Of a stretch of DNA of 56,055 nucleotides, positions 41,660 through 51,018 are shown in pieces. Source of the DNA: Alphaproteobacteria bacterium. GTDB taxonomy: Bacteria > Pseudomonadota > Alphaproteobacteria > Rhodobacterales > Rhodobacteraceae. The notes beneath the pieces were generated by a model. It worked only from the letters and a program-made list of their open reading frames with translations, ran no database searches and was not told the origin of the DNA. Position 1 is the first letter of the stretch. The number at the start of each line of letters is the position of its first letter. The stretch is taken from positions 1 to 56,055 of the forward strand of contig JAUHXK010000017.1 in assembly GCA_030427405.1 (NCBI GenBank). The letters run 5' to 3'. Position numbers and translations under genes: made by a program.

Positions 41660-42883
41660 ATGAAGACCGGGCGCAAAATGCGCGTCGTCAACATCGCCGC
41701 GCTGATTGCTGCGGTCGGGTTCGGCCTGACAGCGATTTACCAGTTTCAACTGGGGCCTGACTGGCGCTATCTGGCCTGCGTCAATCTGGGTTTGGGGGTG
41801 GCGGTCCTGCTGACACTCGCGCTGGATCGGTTCGGCCTGGAAATCAAGGTCGCCTACATAACCGTCTGGCTGTTCGTGTTTCTGGCCCATGATCTGAGTT
41901 GGGGCAAAAATGGCGATGACCACCTGTTGCTTTTGGTCGGGCCGCCCCTGCTTTTTTATTTTCTGGGATCGGCCTACTGGCGCTGGATCACGGCAGTCAC
42001 GGTGTTCAGCGCGATACTGTTTATCTATGTGTCCCTGTTCGTTCCCCTGCATGTCCCGCCTGGCGACACCGTCTGGGACCTGCGGCACCTGCCGCTTGAC
42101 AAGGGGCTGACACAGCGCCCCCAGGATGTCTTGTTCATGGTGCTGATATTCGGCATCGTTTCCGCGCTTTATTTCACGTCCTATTCGGCCAATGTGGCGG
42201 TCGAACGGTATGAAGAGGCGCTGGAGCGCGAGTTCGCGGTTTCCGAACAGTTGTTGGACGCTTTACTGCCCCATCGCATCGTTGAACGGATCAAAACCCA
42301 TCCCGGCCAGTTGATCGCCGACAGGTATGAAAGCGCAACAATCCTGTTTGCCGATCTTTCCGGTTTCTCGGAATTTGCGGCAGACAACGGGGCCCGCGCA
42401 ACCGTTTCCCTGTTGGACCAGGTGTTTTCCGAATTTGACAAGCTGGTCGCGAAACATGGGTTGGAAAAGATCAAGACCATCGGCGACAGCTATATGGTGG
42501 CGGGCGGCCTGGACCCGTCAGCGCCGGACACCGATGCGCACCCGGTTCGGATGGCCCTTTTGGGGTTGGACATGGTTGCGGCAGTTGCCAGGGTTTCGGA
42601 AAACCTCGACCCCAAAGTTTCCTTGCGCGTCGGCATCCATCAAGGGCCGGTCATTGCCGGGGTTATCGGCGGTGACCGCCCGTTCTTTGATGTCTGGGGA
42701 AATACCGTCAACATCGCCTCGCGCATGGAAAGCAACGGCGAGCCCGGCAGGGTTCAGATCACCCCCCAGCTTGCCAAGACCATCAAACCCCATTTCCAAT
42801 GCAAAGAACGCGGGCCCGTTTGGGTCAAGGGAAAGGGGTTGATCACGCCCTGCTGGCTAGGCTCACCTCGCGAAAACGGCTAG
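41660..42883 (+). CDS. Membrane class III adenylate/guanylate cyclase
   Basis: A 407-aa protein. Six hydrophobic segments fill residues about 8-180, then a short coiled linker (VERYEEALEREFAVSEQLLDALLP), then a class III cyclase domain (about 225-400). Catalytic set: metal aspartate in ILFADLSGFSEFA, lysine and second aspartate in LEKIKTIGDSYMVAGG, and the DVWGNTVNIASRM motif with the transition-state N and R. All needed residues look present, so it should make cAMP. A GTG at 41549 would add 37 residues and overlap the preceding gene; the ATG at 41660 starts just before the first helix. It ends convergent with nadC. Confidence 0.85.
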   Translation: MKTGRKMRVVNIAALIAAVGFGLTAIYQFQLGPDWRYLACVNLGLGVAVLLTLALDRFGLEIKVAYITVWLFVFLAHDLSWGKNGDDHLLLLVGPPLLFYFLGSAYWRWITAVTVFSAILFIYVSLFVPLHVPPGDTVWDLRHLPLDKGLTQRPQDVLFMVLIFGIVSALYFTSYSANVAVERYEEALEREFAVSEQLLDALLPHRIVERIKTHPGQLIADRYESATILFADLSGFSEFAADNGARATVSLLDQVFSEFDKLVAKHGLEKIKTIGDSYMVAGGLDPSAPDTDAHPVRMALLGLDMVAAVARVSENLDPKVSLRVGIHQGPVIAGVIGGDRPFFDVWGNTVNIASRMESNGEPGRVQITPQLAKTIKPHFQCKERGPVWVKGKGLITPCWLGSPRENG

Positions 42884-42907
42884 GTCGCACCGACCGGTCC
42901 CACCCGA

Positions 42908-43756
42908 TCAGAAGTCGAGACCCAGGTCCACAGTCCGGTAGGAATGGGTCAACGCCCCGGACGAGATATAGTCGACGCCCGTCGCTGCAATGGCCGCCAC
43001 ACTGTCCCGCGTGACATTACCCGAAGCTTCGGTGACCAATCGCCCGCTGACCATTTCAACCGCCTGCGTCAGGGTATCGTTGGACATATTGTCCAGCAGG
43101 ACAACATCCGCACCGCCAACCGTCAGCACCTCGGCCAGTTGATCCAGCCGGTCAACCTCGATCTCGACCTTCATCATGTGCGATGCGCGGGCTTTGGTGG
43201 CGCTGAGAACGGCAGCGACACCGCCTGCGGCGGCGATATGGTTGTCCTTGATCAGAATGGCGTCCGACAACGAGAACCGATGATTGAAGCCTCCGCCATG
43301 CAGGACGGCCTGCTTTTCGACCAAACGCAAACCCGGCGTCGTCTTGCGCGTACAGGTGATCCGGGCGTCGGTCCCTTGCGTCTGTTGCACCATCGCCGCC
43401 GTTGCCGTTGCCACACCGCTTAGCCGTCCGGCAAAGTTCAGTGCAACGCGTTCGGCGGAAAGGATCGACGCCGCGTTGCCGTGGATGTCCATCAGGGTCT
43501 GGCCGACATGGCATCGCTGCCCGTCCGCGACGTGGCAGGAAACCTCAAGCGTCGGGTCAACCAGCCGAAAAGCCAGTTCGGCGATTTGCATACCCGAAAC
43601 CACGGCATCCTCGCGCGCATTCAGACGCGCGGAATATGTCACATCCGGCGGCACGACGGTGAGGGTCGTGATATCGCCATTGGCGCCCAGATCCTCCATC
43701 AGCGCCGCCCGAACCAGGGGTTCGAGGATCAGGTTTGGCAGGGCGGGATGGGTCAT
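42908..43756 (-). CDS. nadC: Nicotinate-nucleotide pyrophosphorylase (carboxylating)
   Basis: A 282-aa quinolinate phosphoribosyltransferase: quinolinate plus PRPP gives nicotinate mononucleotide and CO2. Marks: ALMEDLGANGDITTLTVVP, RVALNFAGRLSGVAT, the TRKTTPGLRLVEKQAVLHGGG active-site run, AILIKDNHIAAAGG and VDYISSGALTHS. The ATG overlaps the nadB stop by 4 bp (ATGA). Last gene of the nadABC operon. Confidence 0.97.
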   Translation of the reverse strand: MTHPALPNLILEPLVRAALMEDLGANGDITTLTVVPPDVTYSARLNAREDAVVSGMQIAELAFRLVDPTLEVSCHVADGQRCHVGQTLMDIHGNAASILSAERVALNFAGRLSGVATATAAMVQQTQGTDARITCTRKTTPGLRLVEKQAVLHGGGFNHRFSLSDAILIKDNHIAAAGGVAAVLSATKARASHMMKVEIEVDRLDQLAEVLTVGGADVVLLDNMSNDTLTQAVEMVSGRLVTEASGNVTRDSVAAIAATGVDYISSGALTHSYRTVDLGLDF

Positions 43757-45321
43757 GCAGGTTCCTTTGCGATAGTGTCGCGAACCGCCATCGCCGCGTT
43801 CAGTGTCAGGCTCGAACGGCGACCGCGATCAGAATAGAGGTTCGGGAAATCTGACCGGTAATGAGCGCCCCGGCTTTCTTCGCGAAGCAGTGCCGCGGCG
43901 GCGATCAGGGTGGCGGTTGCCGTCATGTTGAGAAAGGTCCGGGTGCCTGGGTTTTCGGCCTCCAGCCCGGCAATCTGGCGCAACGCCGTTTGCAGCCCGG
44001 CCCGATCACGCACCACGCCGACATGTTCCGTCATAATCTGGCGCAGGGTCTGTACGGCCCGCAGCGGCGAGGTTTCCTCCTGCGGGGAAAGGGAAATTTC
44101 AACCTGCGGCGCCGATGTGGCCTGTGCGATTGTTCCGGCTATGTCGCGGGCACAGGACCGGGCAAAAACCAACGCTTCCAGCAAGCCGTTCGATGCCAGC
44201 CGGTTTGCACCGTGCAATCCGGTCGACGCTGCCTCACCACAGGCCCACAGCCCCGTCAGGGAACTGCGACCTGCAAGATCGGTTGCAACGCCCCCCATGT
44301 GGTAATGCGCCGCTGCGACCACCGGAATGGGCTGCAAAGCCGGATCAATCCCGTTGCGCATGCAGGCCTGCGTCACGGCTGGAAACTGCCGGGCAATTTC
44401 GGCCCCTATGGCGGACCGCGTGTCCAGGGCGGGCGCATCCCCCTTGCGGGTCCGCAAGAACACTGCACGCGCAACGATGTCACGCGGGGCCAGTTCTGCG
44501 TCGGGGTGAATGGCGGTCATGAAACGGTCGCCGGTCTTGTCGATGAGAACCGCGCCCTCACCGCGTAGGGCCTCTGTTGCCAGTGGCGCGGGGTCTTCGC
44601 CCACATCAATGGCTGTTGGGTGGAATTGCACGAATTCGGCATCGGCGATCTGTGCCCCGGCACGGGCAGCCATGCCGATCCCCTGCCCCCGTATCCGGGC
44701 CGGGTTCGTGGTGTGAGCATAAAGCCCGGCCGAACCGCCCGTAGCCAGGACATGCGCCGCCCCGCACAGCAGAACGGAGGGCGCATCCGGTGCCCCGGCC
44801 GGGGCCAGAAAGACGCCGCTGACTGCGGTTCCGTCGCTTTGCAGACCGACGGCCTGAACGCCCTCGATCACCTGGATCGACGGCGTGCGCTGAACCTCGG
44901 CTATCAGGGCGCGCATGATCTCGGCCCCAGCCTGATCGCCCTTGACCCGCACAACCCGCGCCACGGAATGGGCCGCCTCGTGCGATTGCACGAACCCGCC
45001 ATCAGCCGAACGGTCAAACCCGGTTCCCAGATCGGACAGGTCCAGGATGTGATCCCGCGCCGCGCGGGTAACGAACTCGGCAACCTCGGCCAGAACGGAC
45101 CCTGCCCCGGCCCGCATCGTGTCCTGGGCATGCGCTTCGGGACTGTCGGACGGGGCCATCGCCGCAGCGACGCCGCCCTGCGCCCAGGCCGAGCTTGCCC
45201 CCGCCCCCAAAGGTTCGGGCGAAATCATGACCACGGGATGCGGCACGAGTTTGAGGGCGGTGTAAATCGCCGCCAACCCACCGCCGACGATTACAACCCG
45301 AGAGGTGGAAACACCTTGCAT
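43753..45321 (-). CDS. nadB: L-aspartate oxidase
   Basis: A 522-aa FAD enzyme that oxidises L-aspartate to iminoaspartate for quinolinate synthesis. Marks: VVIVGGGLAAIYTALKL (dinucleotide fold, residues 9-25), SSAWAQGGVAAAM, EFVQFHPTAID, and the AAHYHMGGVATDLAGRSSLTGLWACGEAASTGLHGANRLASN signature (as separate parts near 340-380). The true start is the ATG at 45321; the longer open frame upstream lies inside nadA. The stop is in nadC. Confidence 0.97.
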   Translation of the reverse strand: MQGVSTSRVVIVGGGLAAIYTALKLVPHPVVMISPEPLGAGASSAWAQGGVAAAMAPSDSPEAHAQDTMRAGAGSVLAEVAEFVTRAARDHILDLSDLGTGFDRSADGGFVQSHEAAHSVARVVRVKGDQAGAEIMRALIAEVQRTPSIQVIEGVQAVGLQSDGTAVSGVFLAPAGAPDAPSVLLCGAAHVLATGGSAGLYAHTTNPARIRGQGIGMAARAGAQIADAEFVQFHPTAIDVGEDPAPLATEALRGEGAVLIDKTGDRFMTAIHPDAELAPRDIVARAVFLRTRKGDAPALDTRSAIGAEIARQFPAVTQACMRNGIDPALQPIPVVAAAHYHMGGVATDLAGRSSLTGLWACGEAASTGLHGANRLASNGLLEALVFARSCARDIAGTIAQATSAPQVEISLSPQEETSPLRAVQTLRQIMTEHVGVVRDRAGLQTALRQIAGLEAENPGTRTFLNMTATATLIAAAALLREESRGAHYRSDFPNLYSDRGRRSSLTLNAAMAVRDTIAKEPA

Positions 45322-45329
45322 TGCCGCGA

Positions 45330-46382
45330 TCAAAGACCCAGCTTGCGCGACAGGTCGATCATCCGCTGCACCGACAGGCGGGCCTTGTCGGCAACCTGCG
45401 CGTCGACCTCTACCTGACCGGTCATGGTGTCCAGCGCATACAGCACTTTTTCCAGCGTTATCTTCTTCATATAGGGGCACATGTTGCAGGGGCCGACGAA
45501 ATCGACCTCGGGCAAGGCGTCGGCAATGTTGGACGCCATCGAGCATTCGGTGATCAGCAACGCCTTTTCAGGCTTTTCTTCTGTGACATAGCTGATGATC
45601 CCGCTGGTCGAGCCGGAATAATCGGCCTCGGCCACAACGTCCGGCGGACATTCCGGGTGCGCAATCAGCCGCGTGCCCGGGTTCCATTCACGGAAGTCGC
45701 GCAAATCGCTGGCGCTGTATTGCTCGTGAACGATACAGGACCCTTCCCACCAGACCACGTTCTTGTGCGGCACGTCGCGTGCAACGTTCTGCGCAAGATA
45801 CTGGTCGGGGGTCATGATGACCGTGTCACTGTCCTGCGCCGCGACGATCTGCGCCGCATTCGACGAGGTGCAACAGATATCCGACGCCGCCTTGACCTCG
45901 GCTGTGGTGTTTACATAGGTCACGACCGGAGCACCGGGATAGCGGCGGCGCATCTCGGCGATGCCTTCGGAGGTGATGGATTCGGCCAGCGAGCAACCGG
46001 CCTCCATATCGGGCATCAGAACGGTTTTTTCGGGGCTCAGGATCTTGGAGGTCTCGGCCATGAAATGCACGCCGCATTGCACGATCACATCTGCCTGAAC
46101 TTCAGTTGCCTTGATGGCAAGCTGCAAGCTGTCGCCACCAAAATCCGATATCCCGTGATAAATCTCGGGGGTCATGTAGTTATGCCCCAGGATGACCGCG
46201 TTCCGCTTTCGCTTGAGATCATTGATCGCTTTGACATAGGGCGCATAGATCGCCCAGTCGGCCGGGGTCACCACCCGCGACATGCGCGCATAGATGTCAC
46301 CCATGCTGGCCGCCAGCTGTGGCGACGGATCAAGGTCATACTTTTCGGAGAGATAAGCGCGCTGCGCAGGTAGGTCGAACAC
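45330..46382 (-). CDS. nadA: Quinolinate synthase
   Basis: A 350-aa [4Fe-4S] enzyme that condenses iminoaspartate with dihydroxyacetone phosphate to quinolinate. Cluster cysteines are in DMEAGCSLAES, AHPECPPDV and FVGPCNMCPYMK. Other marks: VILGHNYMTPEIYHG and VTYVNTTAEVKA. The start is a GTG at 46382 with only a weak ribosome-binding site, which may keep nadA expression low. First gene of nadABC. Confidence 0.97.
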   Translation of the reverse strand: MFDLPAQRAYLSEKYDLDPSPQLAASMGDIYARMSRVVTPADWAIYAPYVKAINDLKRKRNAVILGHNYMTPEIYHGISDFGGDSLQLAIKATEVQADVIVQCGVHFMAETSKILSPEKTVLMPDMEAGCSLAESITSEGIAEMRRRYPGAPVVTYVNTTAEVKAASDICCTSSNAAQIVAAQDSDTVIMTPDQYLAQNVARDVPHKNVVWWEGSCIVHEQYSASDLRDFREWNPGTRLIAHPECPPDVVAEADYSGSTSGIISYVTEEKPEKALLITECSMASNIADALPEVDFVGPCNMCPYMKKITLEKVLYALDTMTGQVEVDAQVADKARLSVQRMIDLSRKLGL

Positions 46383-46712
46383 GGATCTGTTTTCTGCCTG
46401 ATGGACTCGTGCGCCTTAGTTATTGGGTTTGGCGCTGTTTTGCTACCTGTTGAACAGGGAAAATGTACCGAAATCGCGCCGCTCACAGGACCAAAGTTGC
46501 GAAATGGCGACTTTTGACCAGCGCTATGCGGCAACTGAGTCCCAACCGGTGCCAATTTGGGGCGGGCCCGGCGGTTTTGGCACTGATCGGTTTTGGCATG
46601 TCTTTCAGCAGGTGCCCGAACGGTGCTGGACGCAAGCCGGGACCACTGGTCCGTAGAACCGTACGCGGCTCAGACGGATATGGTATGGCCGCGGCACCAT
46701 CTTGCCGGGGGT
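46383..46712. other. 330-bp gene-free region before nadA
   Basis: It separates the end of the acid-sugar kinase (46713) from nadA on the same strand and should contain the nadA promoter. No protein is supported. A near-palindrome, AAAGTTGC (46493-46500) and GCGACTTT (46507-46514), matches in 7 of 8 pairs and lies about 115 bp before the nadA start; it is a candidate regulator site. Two copies of TTTTGGCA occur further out. No riboswitch was recognised. Confidence 0.4.
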
Positions 46713-47930
46713 CTATCGATATTGGAGTGTGAACGTGTCGAACAGGTCGATGGCCCCCATCTGCCCGCCTTTCAGCATGATCGGCAGGCCGTCGAACCTG
46801 TGATCCGGGTGACGTCCGTGGCATACGCAGGCGCCCTGACGAAGATCCCGGTGGAACTCAAGCGCATCGAACCCAAGGCGGGCGACGATGCGGCTGGATG
46901 TGTCTCCACCCGCAAGCCCCAGCGCCCGCACGGGTCGCAGGGCCACGAAATCCTGCACGAATGCGGCGCAGGCATCAGCAAGCGTGGCCGGATCGCGGCC
47001 ATAGTCGGCATTCGGGTCCAGATGGGTAATCAGATCGGCTTCCGGCCCGAAACTTTGGGCAATCCGCGCTGCGGCGCCCAGATCGGACAGGATATCCGGC
47101 GAAAGGGTCACATGATCCAACCGGTTGGCTGCTGCAACCTGCGCGGCCGTGACCGAGGACCGGGATCCGGCGAAGATCAACGTACCCCCTTGGCGCGATG
47201 CCGCCGGGACGGCAGGCGGGTCGACAAGTTCGCCGCCCAGGATCTCGGCAACCGAACTGGCCCCAACGATGAGCTTTCGCCCGGTCAGGCGATCCAGCGC
47301 ATCGCGAATTCGGGCCTGGTCCCGCATTGACATGACATCCAGCAACGCAGGACCTTGGCCAAGCCGGGCCGCCACATCGGTCGGGTCTGCGAGGTCAGGC
47401 GCAGTGATACGCACCGGCAGGTCCAGCGCCTGCGCGGCCAGGTGGCGCCCCAGATCGGCCTCGGTCATCGGGGTCACGGGGTGGCGCGCCATGACCGGAT
47501 GGCGATCAATGCGGTGCACAAGCCCGTCTGGCCCTCGGGCAAAAAGACTGCCAAAGGCGCAATACCGGCCCAAGCTTGGTTGTCCGCCGATGACGGCGAA
47601 CGTTTCGGGCTGGAACAGCCGCCGGATTTCACCTGCCACGGCCCCGATAGAGCCCACCTGTGGGGCGCTGTCAAAGGTCGAGCAGACCTTGAAATGTATG
47701 ACTTCGGGGTCTTCGGCCTCGATCATGGGCCACAATTCGTGAAGCGCGGCATTCGCCTGCGCGGGGCCAAGAGACCTGAGGTCGGTGGCAATGCCCAATA
47801 CATCCAGACCGTTGCGCGGGGCGGTATGCCCCGTGACAAGCCGGGTGCGCAGGCCACGGCGCGCATAGGACGCCAGGCTATCCGAGGCCCCCGTGAAGTC
47901 GTCACCGATGAATACAATGCGCGCGCCCAT
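46713..47930 (-). CDS. Four-carbon acid sugar kinase family (DUF1537/OtnK/OiaK type)
   Basis: A 405-aa ATP-dependent kinase. N-terminal DUF1537 domain marks: IVFIGDDFTGASDSL (6-20) and HFKVCSTFDSAP near 80; C-terminal nucleotide-binding marks: LGLAGGDTSSRIV near 340 and LPIMLKGGQMGAIDLF near 385. Known members phosphorylate 3-oxo-tetronates, threonate, erythronate or 3-oxo-isoapionate. Next to a RuBisCO-like protein the OiaK role (3-oxo-isoapionate to its 4-phosphate) is the best analogy. The ATG at 47930 shares one base with the RuBisCO-like stop (TGATG). Last gene of the operon. Confidence 0.88.
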   Translation of the reverse strand: MGARIVFIGDDFTGASDSLASYARRGLRTRLVTGHTAPRNGLDVLGIATDLRSLGPAQANAALHELWPMIEAEDPEVIHFKVCSTFDSAPQVGSIGAVAGEIRRLFQPETFAVIGGQPSLGRYCAFGSLFARGPDGLVHRIDRHPVMARHPVTPMTEADLGRHLAAQALDLPVRITAPDLADPTDVAARLGQGPALLDVMSMRDQARIRDALDRLTGRKLIVGASSVAEILGGELVDPPAVPAASRQGGTLIFAGSRSSVTAAQVAAANRLDHVTLSPDILSDLGAAARIAQSFGPEADLITHLDPNADYGRDPATLADACAAFVQDFVALRPVRALGLAGGDTSSRIVARLGFDALEFHRDLRQGACVCHGRHPDHRFDGLPIMLKGGQMGAIDLFDTFTLQYR

Positions 47931-49192
47931 CAACGCGTGCCAAAAAAGTCAAGCGCGCGGCCAAGCGCGGCGTGGCGTTTGCCTGCGGTCGCCAGGTCTT
48001 CGCCAGCGGCCAGTGCCGCGTAAGCGTCGCGAAGCGAGGCGATGCCCGCTGCAGGACCATCGGGATGAGCAAGGATGCCGCCGCCGCACATGAAAATGAA
48101 GTCGGAACTTAGCGCCGCTTCCATGGCAGAGGGCAGCGTACCGGCCCATTGCCCCGAAGAAAACGCAGGCATGACCCGGTCGTCCACCCCTTGTGCCAAC
48201 GGGGCAAGACAGGCCCGCGCCGCCTCGGTCACCTCGTCCCTGGTGTCGACAAATTTGCCGCCAATCCCGTGAACATGCATATGGTCGACACCGGCCAGCC
48301 GAAACAGCGCCTGGTAGGCCGGAAAGGCAATTCCAAGGGCCGGGTGGCGGCTCATGGCGCCAAAGCCGTTGCGGTGTGCATGGATGGCCAGGTCGGTGTG
48401 GTTGCGCAGGCTTTCCATCCCCGACAGGCCGCACCAGTTGAGCGAAGCCATGACGCAGGTTCCGCCATGCGCGGCCACCAGGTCAGCATTACGGCGCATC
48501 GCATCCACTTCGTCGGTAATATTGAAAGCCATCATAACGCGACGACCCGAAACATCTTCGGCTCGTTTGATGGCATCCATGACACGCGGCACACGCTGCG
48601 CAATAGGGGCGATGTCGGGATTGGCACAAACCTCGTCATCCTTGATAAAATCCACACCCGCAGCACAGAGGTCCGAAACCAACGCCGCGATGGCGTCGGG
48701 CGTCATGCCCACATTGGGCTTGATAATCGTGCCAAAGATCGGGCGACCAGCAACGCCTGCACTGCTTCTCGTGCCAGCAACACCCTGAACGGGGTGCGCA
48801 AACCGGGCCCGATATGCCGATGGCACCGTTACGTTCAGCAGCTTCAGCCCGGTAATCTCGCCGATATCATAGAGGTTACCCGACACGGTGGCTGCCAAAG
48901 TCGGCAGGTTGCGCCCAATGTTGCCGGTGGGAAAGGCGATGCGCACATGGGCGCGCCGGATCGGTCCGGGTGCGCCTTTGCGATCGACATAGGCCGAGGC
49001 AAGCGCTGGCTCAGGTCTTTCACCCAGGTCTTCAATACTCAGAACCTCGGCTGCCGAACGCGCGCGCAGTTCGTCGGTTTCGCCGGCGACGCGGACGAAA
49101 GTGCCACAGGATTGTTCGCCTGCCATCATCGCGGCGACATCGACCAGGGGAAAAGGTGTTTCCAGCAGGTAATCTGCGATAACGCGGTCCAT
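47930..49192 (-). CDS. RuBisCO-like protein (form IV), candidate 3-oxo acid-sugar phosphate decarboxylase or transcarboxylase
   Basis: A 420-aa RuBisCO-fold protein. It keeps much of the active site: K158 in GTIIKPNVGM (RuBisCO K175; the next lysine is N160), the carbamylation and metal site K184-D185-D186-E187 in DFIKDDE, H273-R274 in HAHRNGFG, K313 in GIGGKF at the loop-6 position, S346-G347, and GGG at 370-372. So it is probably a Mg-dependent enolising enzyme. Together with a DUF1537 kinase it matches OiaX (decarboxylase) or OiaT (transcarboxylase/hydrolase) of D-apionate catabolism. The ATG at 49192 lies 1 bp after the VOC gene stop. Confidence 0.88.
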   Translation of the reverse strand: MDRVIADYLLETPFPLVDVAAMMAGEQSCGTFVRVAGETDELRARSAAEVLSIEDLGERPEPALASAYVDRKGAPGPIRRAHVRIAFPTGNIGRNLPTLAATVSGNLYDIGEITGLKLLNVTVPSAYRARFAHPVQGVAGTRSSAGVAGRPIFGTIIKPNVGMTPDAIAALVSDLCAAGVDFIKDDEVCANPDIAPIAQRVPRVMDAIKRAEDVSGRRVMMAFNITDEVDAMRRNADLVAAHGGTCVMASLNWCGLSGMESLRNHTDLAIHAHRNGFGAMSRHPALGIAFPAYQALFRLAGVDHMHVHGIGGKFVDTRDEVTEAARACLAPLAQGVDDRVMPAFSSGQWAGTLPSAMEAALSSDFIFMCGGGILAHPDGPAAGIASLRDAYAALAAGEDLATAGKRHAALGRALDFFGTR

Positions 49193-49193
49193 G

Positions 49194-49733
49194 TCAGATA
49201 ACCGACAGATCCGGGAACGATCGGACGGGATCGGTGCCGTCCCAGCCAACGGATGCGGCCCGGATCATATCGAACATGCGCCCCTTGGGGCCCATGACCT
49301 CGGACAGTTCGATGCAGGTGCCGGGGTGATGCTCTTGCGCGAAATAGACAAAGCGTCCGTTTTCCCCGACGCAACCAGACATTTTCACAGTGAAGCCGCG
49401 CGCCTGCATCATGACAAGATCGGCGTCAAATTCGGTGGTCCAAAAGGCGACATGCTGCAGCCCGCGCTGTCCTTTCTGCATATAGTCGCGATACATCGAC
49501 GGCACGTCATTGCGGGTCTGGATCAGTTCGACCTGCATCTCGCCGGAATTGGCCAGCGCGACAGAATTATGCGGCTCATAACTTTGACCGTCATAGGTGT
49601 AATCCACGATCGGCACCTTCGGGTTATAGAACCAGGGGCCCACGCCCATGACGTTTGACCAGTGTTTCATACCCGCTTCGATATCGTCCACAACGATACC
49701 CAATTGGCGAATGGGACCGAGAAGGTTGCTCAT
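49194..49733 (-). CDS. VOC-superfamily metalloprotein of unknown function
   Basis: A 179-aa protein with two VOC (glyoxalase-like) modules. Expected metal ligands: the first is changed (RQLGIVV has Q where H is usual), then E in MQVELIQ, H in LQHVAFW and E in TCIELSEVMG. Members include glyoxalases, epimerases and dioxygenases. Its position, first metabolic gene between transporter and RuBisCO-like protein, suggests an isomerase or epimerase that prepares the substrate, replacing an oxidoreductase not found here. That role is inference. 7 bp after the TRAP large subunit. Confidence 0.8.
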   Translation of the reverse strand: MSNLLGPIRQLGIVVDDIEAGMKHWSNVMGVGPWFYNPKVPIVDYTYDGQSYEPHNSVALANSGEMQVELIQTRNDVPSMYRDYMQKGQRGLQHVAFWTTEFDADLVMMQARGFTVKMSGCVGENGRFVYFAQEHHPGTCIELSEVMGPKGRMFDMIRAASVGWDGTDPVRSFPDLSVI

Positions 49734-49740
49734 GGGGACC

Positions 49741-51018
49741 TCAATTCATCAAGATGTTAGGGAGCCAAGTGGACAAAGCCGGAACGGCGGTTACGACCAG
49801 CAAGCTCAGAAGTAGCGGAAGGAAAAAGGGCATTACTCCGGCGATGACGCGGGTAATGGGCATCTTCGTGATAATGGTAATCATATAAAGGGACATGCCC
49901 ACCGGTGGCGTCAGCAACCCGATCATCAGGTTCAGAACGAACACGATCCCAAGCTGCAGCGGGTCAACTCCTGCCATGGTCAGCGCCGGTGCAACGATGG
50001 GCGCGATAATGAGGATCGCCGCGATGGATTCCAGGATCATGCCGACAACCAGCAACAGCAAGTTCACCAGCAACAGCAGTACCAGTGGGTTTTCGGATAG
50101 GCCCAGAAGCAGGCCAGAAACCTTCATCGGAACCTGATCGAGGGTCAGGACCCAGGCAAATAGAGCTGCGGTCGCCACCACGAACAGAATATTGGCTGTC
50201 GCAACGGTGGTGTCGCGCAGCGCCACAACAAGGCCGCGCAGGGTCAGGCTTCGATAGACGAAGATACCGATCAGAATGGCATAGGCGACCGTGACGCCTG
50301 CAACCTCGGTCGGTCCGAAATACCCCGACATCAGCCCCCCGATCAACAACACCGGCGCCAGCAAGGCAGGAAAGGAAATAGCGGCCTTTTTCGCGACCTC
50401 TGCGGGGCGTGCCGCGATGTCATCGCGCGGCAGCGATTTGGTGCGGGCAATGATTGCAACCTGGATCATCAGGAACAGCGTCAGCAGCAGCGCCGGGACG
50501 ATCCCGGCCAGCAAAAGCTGGACGGCGGAAACATTGGCGACGCTGGCGTAGATGATAATCGGGATCGAGGGCGGAAAGATCGGCCCGATCGTTGCGGCCG
50601 CCACGGTAAGACCCGAGGCAAACTCTGGCTTATAGCCCTGACGGGTCATCTGATCGATCTGAATCTTGCCCAGGGCCCCGATATCGGCAAGCGCCGCGCC
50701 GGACACGCCCGAGAATATCAAAGACACCAGAATCGACACCTGGGCCACGGCCCCACGAATGCGCCCAAGGATCATGCGCACAAGGTCGAACAAATGGGTT
50801 GTCACCCCAGTCGCATTCAGAAGCGAAGCGGCCAAGATAAACAAGGGCACGGCCAAAAGAGGCGAGCTGTCCAGCGCGTTCAGGCTGCGTTGGGCAAGAA
50901 CCGAGACCGGCAACCCTTGCGTCACGATAACAACCGCCGAGGACAGGCCAAGGCAAACCGCGATCGGCGCGCCCGCAACCAGCAGGAGGACAAAGATGGT
51001 CAGAAGAAGGGCGGTCAT
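49741..51018 (-). CDS. TRAP transporter large permease subunit (DctM type)
   Basis: A 425-aa membrane protein with about twelve hydrophobic segments. DctM marks: GAPIAVCLGLSSAVVI, SGVSGAALADIGALGKIQIDQM, GYKPEFASGLTVAAATIGPIFPPSIP (as neighbouring motifs near 140-165) and NLMIGLLTPPVGMSLY near 365. It forms the sodium-driven channel for acids delivered by the DctP protein. The ATG overlaps the DctQ stop (ATGA). Confidence 0.96.
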   Translation of the reverse strand: MTALLLTIFVLLLVAGAPIAVCLGLSSAVVIVTQGLPVSVLAQRSLNALDSSPLLAVPLFILAASLLNATGVTTHLFDLVRMILGRIRGAVAQVSILVSLIFSGVSGAALADIGALGKIQIDQMTRQGYKPEFASGLTVAAATIGPIFPPSIPIIIYASVANVSAVQLLLAGIVPALLLTLFLMIQVAIIARTKSLPRDDIAARPAEVAKKAAISFPALLAPVLLIGGLMSGYFGPTEVAGVTVAYAILIGIFVYRSLTLRGLVVALRDTTVATANILFVVATAALFAWVLTLDQVPMKVSGLLLGLSENPLVLLLLVNLLLLVVGMILESIAAILIIAPIVAPALTMAGVDPLQLGIVFVLNLMIGLLTPPVGMSLYMITIITKMPITRVIAGVMPFFLPLLLSLLVVTAVPALSTWLPNILMN

